From NCBI GenBank assembly GCA_037043455.1, contig JAWPHD010001327.1, positions 248,001 through 312,000 on the forward strand: 64,000 nt of DNA, read 5' to 3'. The notes beneath the pieces are model-generated. The model ran no database searches, had not been told where the DNA came from, and saw nothing but the letters and a program-made list of their open reading frames with translations. Made by a program: the position numbers and the translations under genes. The DNA comes from Cyrtodaria siliqua. Taxonomy: Eukaryota > Mollusca > Bivalvia > Adapedonta > Hiatellidae. Position 1 is the first letter of the stretch, and every line of letters begins with the position of its first letter. Positions 1 through 11,880 of this stretch are shown piece by piece.

Positions 1-960
1 TCCGGTTTTTATTACTTCCCTTTATCCAGTTTTCTCCATTTATATATTATTTTAGCCTTATTCAGTTAACTTTGGAGTTGTTTTTGCTAAATCCTGCAGT
101 ATCGATTCATTGTCTGTCCTGTTTTAATGGGATGACAGTAGGTTAAGAGTGAGGTTTGGTGCACCCTAGAACCGGGTTAAACCCCCCAGTGGCCTACTTT
201 GCCACTGACCGTTCCAAGGCGGTAGCCCTATTGTCAACCCTTTTGTGTTTGTGATGTCGTTTACTTCTATTATTTCTTTTGCCTTCTTGTTTGTCTGTTT
301 CCATGTTTGTTTCTGTGTTTTGTGGTTGACTGTCCTCCTTGAATGCTACTTTCCCTGTCCGATCTTTTTATATTTCTTTAGGTATAGAGGTAGGTTTATT
401 CACTCACATACTCTCTCCTCATAACTAATCATAAATGTCAGCGTACAGTTTTACTTTCATCCAACCAGCAATGTTGTATTATTAGTACTTTTGTTACTTC
501 CCTTGATCAAAATATCTCCATATATTTAATTTAATTTGTTTAGCCTTACTCATTGTTTTTATTAGCTTTGGAGTTGCTTTATACCTTATCCTGCAGTATC
601 GATTTTAAATTTTAGGTTTTGAGGTAGGGTTTGTGTTATCTTTTTCACATTTTTACTCTCTCTTCATAACTAAATGTCAGGGTACAGTTTTACCCTCATC
701 TAACCACATATGTTCTTTTATTAGTATCACATTTGGCTCCAGAGTGTCTATGCAAAGTAACCAGTCTCTACAACATTGCCAAACGATAATTTTGTTTTTT
801 AAAGAGTTTTATTTAAACTGCCGTGTATTTTAGTGTTTTTTTGTTCCGTATTTGTTATTTTTGTGTTTGTGTGCCCCTGATGAAGGCGTAAAGCCTTAAG
901 CTTCCCTTAGACCGAATAGTGAGTTATTTTCCAAAAGTCATTTGTCTGTTCGGGCTCTGA
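1..960. repeat. Degenerate repeat block, no gene
   Basis: Two diverged copies of an AT-rich segment lie here: 1-115 resembles 470-605 (shared GCAGTATCGATT and TTTGGAGTTG), and 365-480 resembles 610-730 (shared ACTCTCTCYTCATAACTAA and GTACAGTTTTAC). This looks like an old tandem or mosaic repeat. Small open frames here are not supported as genes. Around 885-905 there is a CCTGATGAAGGCGTAAAGCC phrase of the kind found near the ends of some retroelements; the family is not identified. Confidence 0.5.
127..400 (-). repeat. Inverted copy of the dispersed AACGGTCAGTGGC-box repeat
   Basis: The reverse complement of 127-400 matches 11640-11880 almost throughout: the GGACAGGGAAAGTAGCAT block, the CACAAACACAAAAGGGTTGA block, CTACCGCCTTGGAACGGTCA, and the CGGTTCTAGGGTGCACCAAA block. 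Copies with variations occur at 7130-7350 and 9390-9610. It is therefore an end or conserved module of an interspersed repeat family. No coding capacity is recognised. Confidence 0.75.
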
Positions 961-1235
961 AGTGTGGAACACTCCTTCAATATAAAAACGCCCAATATGT
1001 TAATCATTTCTATAGTGGATTATTCACAATTTATATTTTAGTTAGTCTTTTAGCTCTATTTGAAAATATCCGCATTACTGAATATACTAAATTTCTTCTG
1101 TAAATATTGTTGTTGTGGGTCTGAATATTGACTTGTTTCAAATGCGTTCTCTCTTTAAATAAAGTCTTTATTAGTATTATTATTATTATAGTCATCATAG
1201 TAGTACAACGTTTCACACGTCGTAGACTGCCACAG

Positions 1236-1373
1236 AACCGACCAGTAACTTTTATATGCTGGACGTCAATCAAAGGAGCTACTGGTATAATTTGTATGAC
1301 ACTGCTTTGGATGTTTTGGAAGAATTCCGAACAACTATCTTTTCTACGGACTTATTTACACATTTACATACAG
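1236..1373 (+). CDS. Candidate internal exon of a host membrane-protein gene
   Basis: An open stretch encodes residues such as YWYNLYDTALDVLEEF and ends exactly at a CAG|GTATTA donor at 1373/1374. It leaves one base of a codon, and the exon starting at 1530 supplies the other two (G|GG), so the reading phases agree. The acceptor I chose, GCCACAG before 1236, has a weak pyrimidine tract, so the 5' edge is uncertain. The sequence is acidic and aromatic and would precede the membrane span of the next exon. No domain is recognised. If real, earlier exons lie to the left of 1236 or outside the window. Confidence 0.5.
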
Positions 1374-1529
1374 GTATTAACAATTACAAAGAAATATTGC
1401 TCATATTTCAGAACGTCAACACATACCTGAATGTTCATATTTCAGAGCGTCGAAACAAAATGCTTTAAACAAACATTCTAACGCTTTATTACACTGTCTA
1501 TCTCCTAAACTCGTCATGTTTCATTTCAG

Positions 1530-1735
1530 GGTTTACGCTGTTGAACAAATGTCTAACACTTTGGGCGATTCTTGCGTACAGTTTTGCGTTGATCGCGTTT
1601 ATAACGATGATCGTGTGTCTAGCGCTGAGTATTCACACAAAGAAACAAATGGGCCAGAAACAGACAAGAAAGACAAAGGCTAGAGGTCGTTGGAATAAGG
1701 TCATGGACACGGCCAAAAGGAAGCCAAAGAAATAG
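1530..1735 (+). CDS. Terminal exon of a host single-pass membrane protein
   Basis: A good acceptor (TTTCATTTCAG) precedes 1530, followed by an open frame to TAG at 1733-1735. The peptide contains a ~25-residue hydrophobic segment (LWAILAYSFALIAFITMIVC) followed by a strongly basic tail of about 35 residues rich in K and R and ending KRKPKK. This is the pattern of a C-terminal anchor or type I span with a positively charged cytosolic tail. Base composition is less AT-biased than the surroundings, as expected for a real exon. The frame joins the exon ending at 1373 in the correct phase. The gene family is not recognised. Confidence 0.6.
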
Positions 1736-1832
1736 AATGTTAGACGAGGCAGTTCCACATCTTCTTAGCTGCCCGGAAAATAGGTTAAACCCATGGTCGC
1801 AAATTTATGAAAGACGTGGAACAAATAATTAA

Positions 1833-1838
1833 AATAAA
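1833..1838 (+). terminator. Possible polyadenylation signal AATAAA
   Basis: An AATAAA hexamer lies about 100 bases downstream of the stop at 1735, a plausible 3' end for the host gene above. The hexamer is frequent by chance in DNA this AT-rich, so support is positional only. Confidence 0.3.
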
Positions 1839-1839
1839 T

Positions 1840-2158
1840 GTCACACTATTTGATTGTGAACAGCTTAATCTTTGGGTGAGGGCGGTTGTTGTTTAATGTA
1901 TCATGTGCTAGTGTTATCTTTGTCTTCATGTACAGCACACGTTTATCAAATCATAATTCAGACAAATTACAGCATTTCAATACCATACCGACGTTATATT
2001 TATATTCTCTAGACAAGGATGATGGTTCTGAAAATAGTTAATACACTCATTGTTTCGAAGAAATCGGTATATAGACTCAATACTTTTATTAAAAAAAGAG
2101 GAAGTACAGGCGATAAGGCACAATATGCGCGTAAAATGCTCAACACTGTAAAATTGAA

Positions 2159-2191
<33 letters not shown>

Positions 2192-3340
2192 TCCTTTTAT
2201 TTGTGTGTGAATTGTATTAGCAAAGACACGTTTTTTGATTGTTAGTTAATTACTTTTATCATGCTTATACAACATCTGCGATTCCTCAGACTTTTGTAAC
2301 GCTTTCGATTGAGGAGAACACACTGAAAGGTATTTTTGTGTCAACCTATTTTGACGTCTATGATGTTTGCTTGCTATTCGTATTGTTTCTTTTAATTCTT
2401 AATGGAATGATATATGACCTTTTCATTGACATGTTTTGTTTTATGTGTGATATATTCTGATTTTGACACTTTATCTATTTCGAATATAATTTTTTCGAAG
2501 GGGCCGAACACATCATGTTGAAAATACAAGTTCTGCTTTATGACTTGTTGCAGATAAATCACTGTTTAAACATGTGACTATCTCAAATCTGATAAAAATT
2601 ATAGAATATAAATATTGTATGTATACATACAACAAGGTTGGAAACTCTGAACGACTTTTTCCGTCTGAATACACACAACGGATAGAATAATGATTTATTT
2701 AAATACGTTCTGCCACATTGTTTATATTTTATCAAATGTTCCTAATCGCGTGCATGTCTGCTGGGAAACGTTATCAGCCATCTCACTTAATGTTACTGTC
2801 GCAATCTAATCTAATAATATGATGCATTTGCAATTTTATCCCATCAATTTTTCATAGAAAATAGACTGATTCCCATAGTGAAATGTACAAACAGATGATG
2901 TGATCAGATTACCAAGTTTGACGTTCGCAGATTGGCGAATTAAATACACACAAGAGCACCGCCTAGCGAGACGAGACATATACACCCGTCATATAATATA
3001 CCTGGTCCATATTAAATATTACTGGCAATCAAAATCATTAAATGGCCATAAGTCCACCAAACGTCAATGAACCAGAACGACGCAACGATATGCGTAATTA
3101 GACTTGGTCATTATGCGTTGCGTCAATACACATCTTAATCCATCTTACTCATATTTGGTTTTACACCATGTATACGGACTCCATTATCAGAAGTTACACA
3201 TATTTATACATGATAACAATTTATAAAATATGAGGTTTAACGCTACTTTTCAGCGGTAATACTGAATCGCAATGCACGAATGTTAAAGTTTATGAGTTCT
3301 AAAGCTGTTAACATTAATATGTAAAACCTACGTCTCGCAA
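1840..3340. other. Non-coding stretch, no gene seen
   Basis: AT-rich sequence without a supported gene. A short (GT)n microsatellite lies at 2165-2191. The open frames here are short, have no recognisable motifs and lack convincing splice or start context. Confidence 0.6.
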
Positions 3341-3341
3341 T

Positions 3342-4135
3342 ATTAGACCATGAGCCAGACACTTTCCGCTACCATCTCAGGTGGCAAATTCTTACTGGTA
3401 CCATGTTATGGGGTACATTATAGAGAAAGAAAAAATCCATGATAGCAGTGCCAACAGGGTAGATGTTTCCTGTTATTAGAGTTATCTCCCCCTTTGAAAT
3501 AAAAACATGTTTCTTTGAAACCTTAAGTGCTCGAGGTCTAATATTTTGCATATGGCATAAACTTATGGCCTGCTACAAAAACAAATTAAAATGCTGACCC
3601 TAGGGTATTTGGCCCCGCCCCAAGGGACACATATTTACATCGAGATATATAGGACAATATTTAAAAAACAAACCTTTTCTGAAACTACAAGAGCTAGACG
3701 TCTACTATTTTGCATGTAGTATAAGCTTTTAGTCCTCTACCAAATTTGCTGAAATGGTGACCCTGGTGTCATATTTTGTCCCACCACATGGGTCACATAT
3801 TTACACTGAGATATATATTAACACCTTTAAAAACAATCTTCTCTACCAGACAAACTCCCTGAGATAGACTTTTAATATTTTGCATGTAGCATAAGCTTAT
3901 GGTTCTCTACTTAGTCTGTTCAAATGGCGACTCTTACTTGACTTAAGTTTGGTCCTGCCCTGTGGGTCACACTATTACATTGAGTAAAGCTATTAAAGAA
4001 AAGCCTTAACAAATCTCCGAATCTACATGAGCTACGTGTCTGATATTTTGTGTGTAGTATAAGCTTATTGATCTTTAACTAGTTTGTTCAAATGGTGATA
4101 CTGGGGTAAAAGTTGACCCCAGTCAAAGTTTTACA
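3342..4135 (+). repeat. Dispersed repeat, copy 1 (internally tandem)
   Basis: The block starting ATTAGACCATGAGCCAGACA recurs at 15098 in direct orientation with high similarity for about 480 bp. Internally, a unit of roughly 170-180 bp recurs (TCTAATATTTTGCATG...TATAAGCTT... then GGTGACCCTGGGGTCA-like text), so the repeat is a short, diverged tandem of the kind common in bivalve genomes. Non-coding. Confidence 0.7.
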
Positions 4136-4142
4136 TTATTAG

Positions 4143-4279
4143 TTATTAGGATTCTTGACAGGGGACATGGGCTCACATTCCCTGCCTGGAAATTATATTC
4201 ACCCGAGCAGTTAGGCGAGGGGTAATATATCTTTCCAGGCAGGGAATGTGAGCCCATGTTCCCTGTCAAGAATCCTAAT
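4143..4279. repeat. Fold-back sequence with ~48-bp arms
   Basis: The left arm at 4143-4189 (TTATTAGGATTCTTGACAGG then ...CATGGGCTCACATTCCCTGC) pairs with the right arm at 4231-4279 with about one mismatch, around a 41-base spacer. A second small palindrome, GACATGGGCTCATGTC, lies at 4691-4706 and reuses the CATGGGCTCA phrase, which suggests that 4143-4760 is one MITE-like unit. Confidence 0.8.
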
Positions 4280-5095
4280 AACGAATTTGTCATACTTCAA
4301 AGTTGTAACCATTTATTTAAGAAAACAAACAGCCAAAAACACGATTTCATTTTTATTGCGCCAGTTTCTCCGTAACGTGCCTCTAACTAGACGTTGTTTA
4401 CTTTCGTGACGTCATCGCTTAACGTCTTTAAATTTGACGGATTTTTTAATGAAATAAACGTATTTTTTCACTATGTTAATGTTTTATTATCTGTAATATT
4501 GCCAAAAAAATACACTTACGATTATTTCAGACTTTTACACACAGTGGAAAGCGCAGAAAAGCGATAGGAAGGAAACAATCGGCGGTTTTCAAAACGAATC
4601 GGCAACGTTATCGTCGCCATTTTTTTTGTGTATTTGAGTAATGGGGTAACTACGGGGAATTCGTCCTATGTTCACGTCTCGAGACGTAGACATGGGCTCA
4701 TGTCTACGGAGCATTGACCAATGAAATCCTGAGAATTTTCTTTGCAGTATGACAAAGAGTTATATTAGGCAATTGCTGTTGTAATTGTTTCTTTAACATG
4801 TGAGCACTTTGAGGCGAGGCCGATGCGAGGCCCTTTGACCTCTTGTTGATGACTGGCAGTTGTACACTTTTTTTTTATAAAATCACTTCAGAGTTAGTTT
4901 AATAAAAGCAATATTTATCAAGAATGGGACTTTTGAAGAGCTATTACATTATAAAGACCTAAATCAATTAAAACATTTGAAACTGTTATCGTAAGTAAAT
5001 GTCTATTTTAACGATGTTTACAAGTCGTATATTTTATAAATCCACCCACTAAAACCACAAAGGAGACCGCTGCATTGTCATGGCAAACAATTTAT
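4280..5095. other. Non-coding stretch, no gene seen
   Basis: No supported reading frame. It contains the small palindrome at 4691-4706 and otherwise AT-rich unique-looking sequence. Confidence 0.5.
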
Positions 5096-5099
5096 TAAA

Positions 5100-5470
5100 A
5101 GAGTGGTGAATACAGGATAAGCGACTTGGAACGGTCAGTTGGCAATACGGCCTATTGGTTAACTTAAAAAGATGTTATGTGTACGCAACCTCGCTATTAA
5201 GTCTTCTTGACAAGACAGTGTAAATAAAAGTATATCCCATCAAAAGGAAATCTTTAACAATAAAGTCAATGCAGAAAAATAGTAAAAGATACGCTTAAAT
5301 ATTAAACGATACACTTAACTGTTTTCGTAAATATTTATTAAATATATATAAAAACACTTACTTAGAAACACCTCAGAATGTATCCATAACTTTACTGTTG
5401 CAGCCAAAGCGAAAACATCTAAAATACGATAAAAAAACTTAAGGACTGAAGTTTCATTAATTCATAATAT
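5100..5470 (+). repeat. Truncated copy of the 13.5-kb repeat family
   Basis: Shares the phrases ACTTGGAACGGTCAGT, CAACCTCGCTA, TGACAAGACAGT, CCCATCAAAAGGAAATCT and GAAACACCTCAG in the same order with 13690-13930. The reverse complement of 22320-22560 also matches. It is diverged and non-coding, a dispersed repeat of unknown class. Confidence 0.65.
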
Positions 5471-7100
5471 AATAATTAAATCATCGTAAAATAGTTTTGA
5501 ACTACTGATTCTTACAGGTTTATACATATAATGATGTACAAACAATATATACTAGTCTAACCTTAATGCATAAAAACTGTGTCAACAGTGGGTGGGGTAA
5601 TTTGACTTCCAATTTTAAGCAAAATAGTGATTTTAGGCAGAATGCAATGCTGAAACAAAGCTTATTTATTCTGTATTAAACTGATATGAATTATAAACGT
5701 AAATGCATATTTTAAAAATATATTAACAATTACCAAAAATAATAATGTGCAAAAATGAACATCCATAATTTGATGCCAAGGCTACAGTGATACACCTAGT
5801 ATTGTTCGAATTAAACTGTATAAGTCACCCGTTCCAGATTGCTATCATGGAAAAATGTCATCTACAGACATTGCTCTTTCCAAAAAATAATGATAGAATT
5901 TGCCACCTGAGTCGGTAGCAATATCGAGAATTTTGGGTCCTGGCTCAAGGCCTATATAGAATCAAATAGAAATACATTTAATACCACCAAATGAATAAAT
6001 AATAATCTCCCGTCAAGATACATTTGTTACGTGGAATTTGGCATGCATTCCATAGGGACAATTATATTATTATGAAGTCCCGTTTTACAGCGTTGTCATG
6101 TTGTTGGGATATTTTGGGGAGTAACGACTAACGACACTAGCCATCAATCATAATGACTAATTTATGTAAATTCTGACTTGATATTGTTTTGTCACAATGT
6201 TACTTTATCTATAAATAACTTTGCCTATTTGAGCATACATGACAATGACTACACACTTTCGAAAAAAGGAGAAATATATTTTGAAATTTAAAGGCATTTT
6301 CTGTAGTTTTTCATGCGCAGCATTTTGGGCGACTTCTCTTCTAAAAATGTTGGATGGATTTTCCTAAAAATTTACAGTAATGTTGCCCTTGATAATACTT
6401 GTCCTTTTTCAATTTTTTTTAATTTTTTTTTTCAATTTTTTTATTTTATTTTTATTTTTTATTTTTTTTTATTGTCTTTATTTATATAAATGCCTATTAT
6501 TAGAAATTGTTATTAGGAACATGACAAAAAAGGAAAGTATACCATTTCTATATAATTTCATACAAAACTTGGCCTTTTAGCATAGGGATAGGGTTTCAAA
6601 AAACATTTCTAAACAAGCATGGGGACCTAACATTTTTTTATTGCACATTTTGTTTTTATATGTGCGTAGAAAGTTTAAACAAATTCTCTTATTGGGAACA
6701 TACAAAAAGAAAGGACATAATTATATCATTATGGGCTAATGTGTGCATACATTATGGTAATGGTCTCAACAGGTTTTGTAAAAAAATATAGGTTTTACAT
6801 AAAGATGAGCTTTAAATGTTATTATAATTAAATGGTCTTTACTTTAATACAATTTTAACAGAATTGTGACCAATGAATACATTATTAGACTTCAAAAATG
6901 TCTTATTTAGCTATTCCATGGACTTGTTCAACTTTTTGAACAGATTGACATGATGGTGGCATTTCACATTATTTTTTAAAATTTTAACAATTATGGTGAC
7001 CTACCATTATTTTTGCCTTTTCTGTCTTTATATATATATATCAGACTTACTGCACAAAAGTTTAAAGAAAATCTCTTATGCAGAAAACACTATAGAAAAT
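5471..7100. other. Non-coding stretch with T-rich low complexity
   Basis: No gene is supported. A poly-T/TTTTA low-complexity tract at about 6408-6472 gives an open frame of mainly Phe and Leu that is a composition artefact. The rest is AT-rich sequence without recognised repeats. Confidence 0.55.
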
Positions 7101-7103
7101 GTC

Positions 7104-9361
7104 TTTAAAACTAACATTCAGAATTATAACGAAAGATAAAAATATCGGACAGGGAAAGCAGCATTCAAGGACAACAGTAACCACAAAACTGAAAAACAAA
7201 CACGCAAACAGACAAACGAGAAGGCAAAAGTAATAAAAAAGGCAAACGACATCACAAACACAAAAGGGTTGACAATAGGGCTACCGCCTTTGAACTGTCT
7301 ATGGCAACAAATGCCACTGGGGGTTTAAACCGGTTCTAGGGTGCATCAAACCTACTACACGCTTAATCCTATAGACAGTTATTTGAACTGAAGGTAATTC
7401 GAAAAGGAAATCCAGTAAATTAACGGAAAACAGTTTTAATACTCGGAGAAGCAAAAGTGTATAACAAAGCCTTTCAAATGCACAGATGGATATCGTTACA
7501 TCATTGATAGTTTAGACATTAAATGTCTAGCTCTGCTCTCTATTGGCCACGGGATAGTACCCAAAAACATTGACCATACGCTCAAATGTATAGTAAAGCT
7601 GTGTGTGGGACTATATGTGCTTTTCTAACAGATGCGTATACCCATTGCACGTTTAATGGGTCAAGCATATGATGGATATACCGAGGGATCAGCGCAAAAC
7701 TATTCTATCTCCTTCTTTATTCATATGTGGTTATAATAGGTTTGCGCTGAGTCCTCGATACGCTTGATTGATATAAAATTATAGTTTACTGCCAGTTACC
7801 TAGACAATTTGAAGAAAACGTACCTTGCTAGATGTACATTATCTAACGCAACAAATAACACCTTACATTGTATTTGCAGACTTTAACGTCTGCAAACCTG
7901 TCGAAGTATGTGGCTCCTTGTTTGATTTGACATCAACTACAATGCTCAATGATAAGCATATTAATCAGTATGCACAAATAAAAGGTCAGATTCCATATAC
8001 GACGGACATTTCATTGACAAACTCTATCAATCCATCCATCCATCCGTTTACCCGTAACTATCATGTTTCTTTCTTATAACATCCATTCTTTGTGAGATAC
8101 TAGGATGAAACTTCATATGACGTTGTGGACATTCTGAGTTGTCATCAGAATGGTAGTAGTAGGTATAAAGGTCTATCAGGAATTGTAGCATTGACAATCA
8201 ACCAAAAAGCACGCATACAAAACAAACAATTGCAAGGAAAAACAGAAGCAATGTATTCGACACCACAGATATAATAGGGTTGGCAATAGAGGTATTGCCT
8301 TGGAAAAGGTCATCGGCAAAAAGGTAACTGGGGGTTACATTACGTGGTCCGAGTATGAACTTTCAAACACCATCCAACCCTTCTTCAAGAAGAAAAACAG
8401 GCTTGGCTGGGGGTATGAAATAAACCTGAATTACGGCTTTGAAAGTTTCCATATTGTAAACATTTAAACATTTAATAGATAATTTTAAACAGGTTATCGC
8501 ATTTTTTCAGTAAAAGGTTTTAAACGACGTGTTTTATTGTCGAAATATCCGTTATAAAATCTGCTAATATAAGATTTTCCATCGCTTAATGTAATTAAAG
8601 TGGGAACACGTAATGAAAACCAGGTTCCAGGATGCATACAACCTTATTCTTATACTACTGCCATCCCAATAAAACAAGACAGTGTATATAAAGAAATCCC
8701 TGCTAGGTTGTATCCTCTAGTCAGCATTAATCGGCAATATAATACAAAGACCATCATGTATACATAAATATAAAAAACAAAAGTCTAGAAAGCCACAGAG
8801 CAAGAACTAAATGACTTGGCAGGAGACAGAGATACACGAGAATAAACCATTAAGGGCACGACATTGAACTATTAAAGTCAAACATCAAACATTTGGATTT
8901 GGATCAGACAGGATTTAGGTAGATGCCATCATTGGGTCCAAAATCTGTTTGGTCATCGCACAACCAAGGAAGAAAGCATTTTATCGAACTGGATTAGGTT
9001 AAACACTAAACATGCAGTGCGTGCAATCTGATTTGGTCATAACCTTCTAACTTTGATAAAGATTGTTCATTGAGTTATACGAAGGTTACGAATGTTAGTT
9101 ATCAATTCGACTACAAACTCGTGAAAAACGAATAATCTGAGAAACCCATAAGAAGATGCTCGGGTAACATAACAGTGGGGATAACTAACAATGTCAAAAT
9201 TGTAAACCCCTCTCTTGTCATAATCGTTTCTTACTTATTTTTCCATTTTCAATAGAGAGATGTAGTTCGAGAAAAGAAGCGACAGTATCAGAAATCTTAG
9301 CTTTGCGGGGTTGAATTTCTTTAGGATAGATAGTATTACCCATAGTTGAAAAGAATGGGTT
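7104..9361 (+). repeat. 2.26-kb tandem repeat, unit 1
   Basis: This unit and the next (9362-11619) are almost identical over their ~2,258-bp length; the scattered differences I can find are single substitutions and a 3-base insertion. The open frame at 7825-8079 is repeated unchanged at 10083-10337, but it starts at a TTG and has no family features, so I do not call it a gene. The first ~70 bases are more diverged than the rest. Confidence 0.85.
8339..8614 (+). mobile_element. MITE with ATTACGTGG ends (copy 1)
   Basis: Begins ATTACGTGGTCC and ends GAACACGTAAT, giving imperfect short inverted ends. Copies lie at 10597-10872 (same orientation, because of the tandem duplication) and 21318-21596 (inverted). 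Shared internal text includes CGAAATATCCGTTATAAAAT and CTTCTTCAAGAAG. About 276 bp and non-coding. The superfamily cannot be told from the ends alone. Confidence 0.7.
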
Positions 9362-11619
9362 GTCAACATTCAAACTGTTATCGTGAAAGAAATATAAAAA
9401 TATCGGACAGGGAAAGTAGCATCAACGAGGACAGTCAACCACAAAACACAGAAACAAACACGCAAGCAGAAAAACAAGAAGGCAAAATTAACAATAAATG
9501 CAAACGACATCACAAACACAAAAGGGTTGACAATAGGGCTACCGCCTTTGAACTGTCTATGGCAACAAATGCCACTGGGGGTTTAAACCGGTTCTAGGGT
9601 GCATCAAACCTACTACACGCTTAATCCTATAGACAGTTATTTGAACTGAAGGTAATTCGAAAAGGAAATCCAGTAAATTAACGGAAAAGAGTTTTAATAC
9701 TCGGAGAAGCAAAAGTGTATAACAAAGCCTTTCAAATGCACAGATGGATATCGTTACATCATTGATAGTTTAGACATTAAATGTCTAGCTCTGCTCTCTA
9801 TTGGCCACGGGATAGTACCCAAAAACATTGACCATACGCTCAAATGTATAGTAAAGCTGTGTGTGGGACTATATGTGCTTTTCTAACAGATGCGTATACC
9901 CATTGCACGTTTAATGGGTCAAGCATATGATGGATATACCGAGGGATCAGCGCAAAACTATTCTATCTCCTTCTTTATTCATATGTGGTTATAATAGGTT
10001 TGCGCTGAGTCCTCGATACGCTTGATTGATATAAAATTATAGTTTACTGCCAGTTACCTAGACAATTTGAAGAAAACGTACCTTGCTAGATGTACATTAT
10101 CTAACGCAACAAATAACACCTTACATTGTATTTGCAGACTTTAACGTCTGCAAACCTGTCGAAGTATGTGGCTCCTTGTTTGATTTGACATCAACTACAA
10201 TGCTCAATGATAAGCATATTAATCAGTATGCACAAATAAAAGGTCAGATTCCATATACGACGGACATTTCATTGACAAACTCTATCAATCCATCCATCCA
10301 TCCGTTTACCCGTAACTATCATGTTTCTTTCTTATAACATCCATTCTTTGTGAGATACTAGGATGAAACTTCATATGACGTTGTGGACATTCTGAGTTGT
10401 CATCAGAATGGTAGTAGTAGGTATAAAGGTCTATCAGGAATTGTAGCATTGACAATCAACCAAAAAGCACGCATACAAAACAAACAATTGCAAGGAAAAA
10501 CAGAAGCAATGTATTCGACACCACAGATATAATAGGGTTGGCAATAGAGGTATTGCCTTGGAAAAGGTCATCGGCAAAAAGGTAACTGGGGGTTACATTA
10601 CGTGGTCCGAGTATGAACTTTCAAACACCATCCAACCCTTCTTCAAGAAGAAAAACAGGCTTGGCTGGGGGTATGAAATAAACCTGAATTACGGCTTTGA
10701 AAGTTTCCATATTGTAAACATTTAAACATTTAATAGATAATTTTAAACAGGTTATCGCATTTTTTCAGTAAAAGGTTTTAAACGACGTGTTTTATTGTCG
10801 AAATATCCGTTATAAAATCTGCTAATATAAGATTTTCCATCGCTTAATGTAATTAAAGTGGGAACACGTAATGAAAACCAGGTTCCAGGATGCATACAAC
10901 CTTATTCTTATACTACTGCCATCCCAATAAAACAAGACAGTGTATATAAAGAAATCCCTGCTAGGTTGTATCCTCTAGTCAGCATTAATCGGCAATATAA
11001 TACAAAGACCATCATGTATACATAAATATAAAAAACAAAAATCTAGAAAGCCACAGAGCAAGAACTAAATGACTTGGCAGGAGACAGAGATACACAAGAA
11101 TAAACCATTAAGGGCACGACATTGAACTATTAAAGTCAAACATCAAACATTTGGATTTGGATCAGACAGGATTTAGGTAGATGCCATCATTGGGTCCAAA
11201 ATCTGTTTGGTCATCGCACAACCAAGGAAGAAAGCATTTTATCGAACTTGATTAGGTTAAACACTAAACATGCAGTGCGTGCAATCTGATTTGGTCATAA
11301 CCTTCTAACAAGTTTGATAAAGATTGTTCATTGAGTTATACGAAGGTTACGAATGTTAGTTATCAATTCGACTACAAACTCGTGAAAAACGAATAATCTG
11401 AGAAACCCATAAGAAGATGCTCGGGTAACATAACAGTGGGGATAACTAACAATGTCAAAATTGTAAACCCCTCTCTTGTCATAATCGTTTCTTACTTATT
11501 TCTCCATTTTCAATAGAGAGATGTAGTTCGAGAAAAGAAGCGACAGTATCAGAAATCTTAGCTTTGCGGGGTTGAATTTCTTTAGGATAGATAGTATTAC
11601 CCATAGTTGAAAAGAATGG
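9362..11619 (+). repeat. 2.26-kb tandem repeat, unit 2
   Basis: Near-perfect copy of 7104-9361, directly adjacent. The junction falls around CAACATTCAAACTGTTATCG, and the AACGGTCAGTGGC-box module lies at the start of each unit. High identity means the duplication is recent, or that an assembler has expanded it. Confidence 0.85.
10597..10872 (+). mobile_element. MITE with ATTACGTGG ends (copy 2)
   Basis: Identical in position and orientation within the second 2.26-kb unit to the copy at 8339-8614. It was carried along by the tandem duplication rather than by a new insertion. Confidence 0.7.
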
Positions 11620-11880
11620 GTTGTCAACATTCAAACTGTTATCGTGAAAGAAATATAAAAAGATCGGACAGGGAAAGTAGCATCAACGAGGACAGTCAAC
11701 CACAAAACACAGAAACAAACACGCAAACAGAAAAACAAGAAGGCAAAATTAACAATAAATGCAAACGACATCACAAACACAAAAGGGTTGACAATAGGGC
11801 TACCGCCTTGGAACGGTCAGTGGCAAAGTAGGCCACTGGGGTTTTAAACCGGTTCTAGGGTGCACCAAACCTCACACTTA
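11620..11880 (+). repeat. 2.26-kb tandem repeat, partial third unit
   Basis: Continues the tandem array for ~260 bp, then diverges after the CACCAAACCTCACACTTACC phrase. Its box reads CTTGGAACGGTCAGTGGCAA, closer to the inverted copy at 127-400 than to units 1 and 2 (which have TTTGAACTGTCTATGGCAAC). It may be the older, original version of the module. Confidence 0.75.

Noticed and set aside
6380..6580. 66-residue hydrophobic frame resembling a membrane protein
   Set aside because: Caused by poly-T low complexity (Phe/Leu/Ile runs).
7825..8079. 84-residue open frame repeated identically at 10083-10337
   Set aside because: Identity comes from the tandem DNA duplication, the start is a TTG, and no protein-like motif or exon signal is present.
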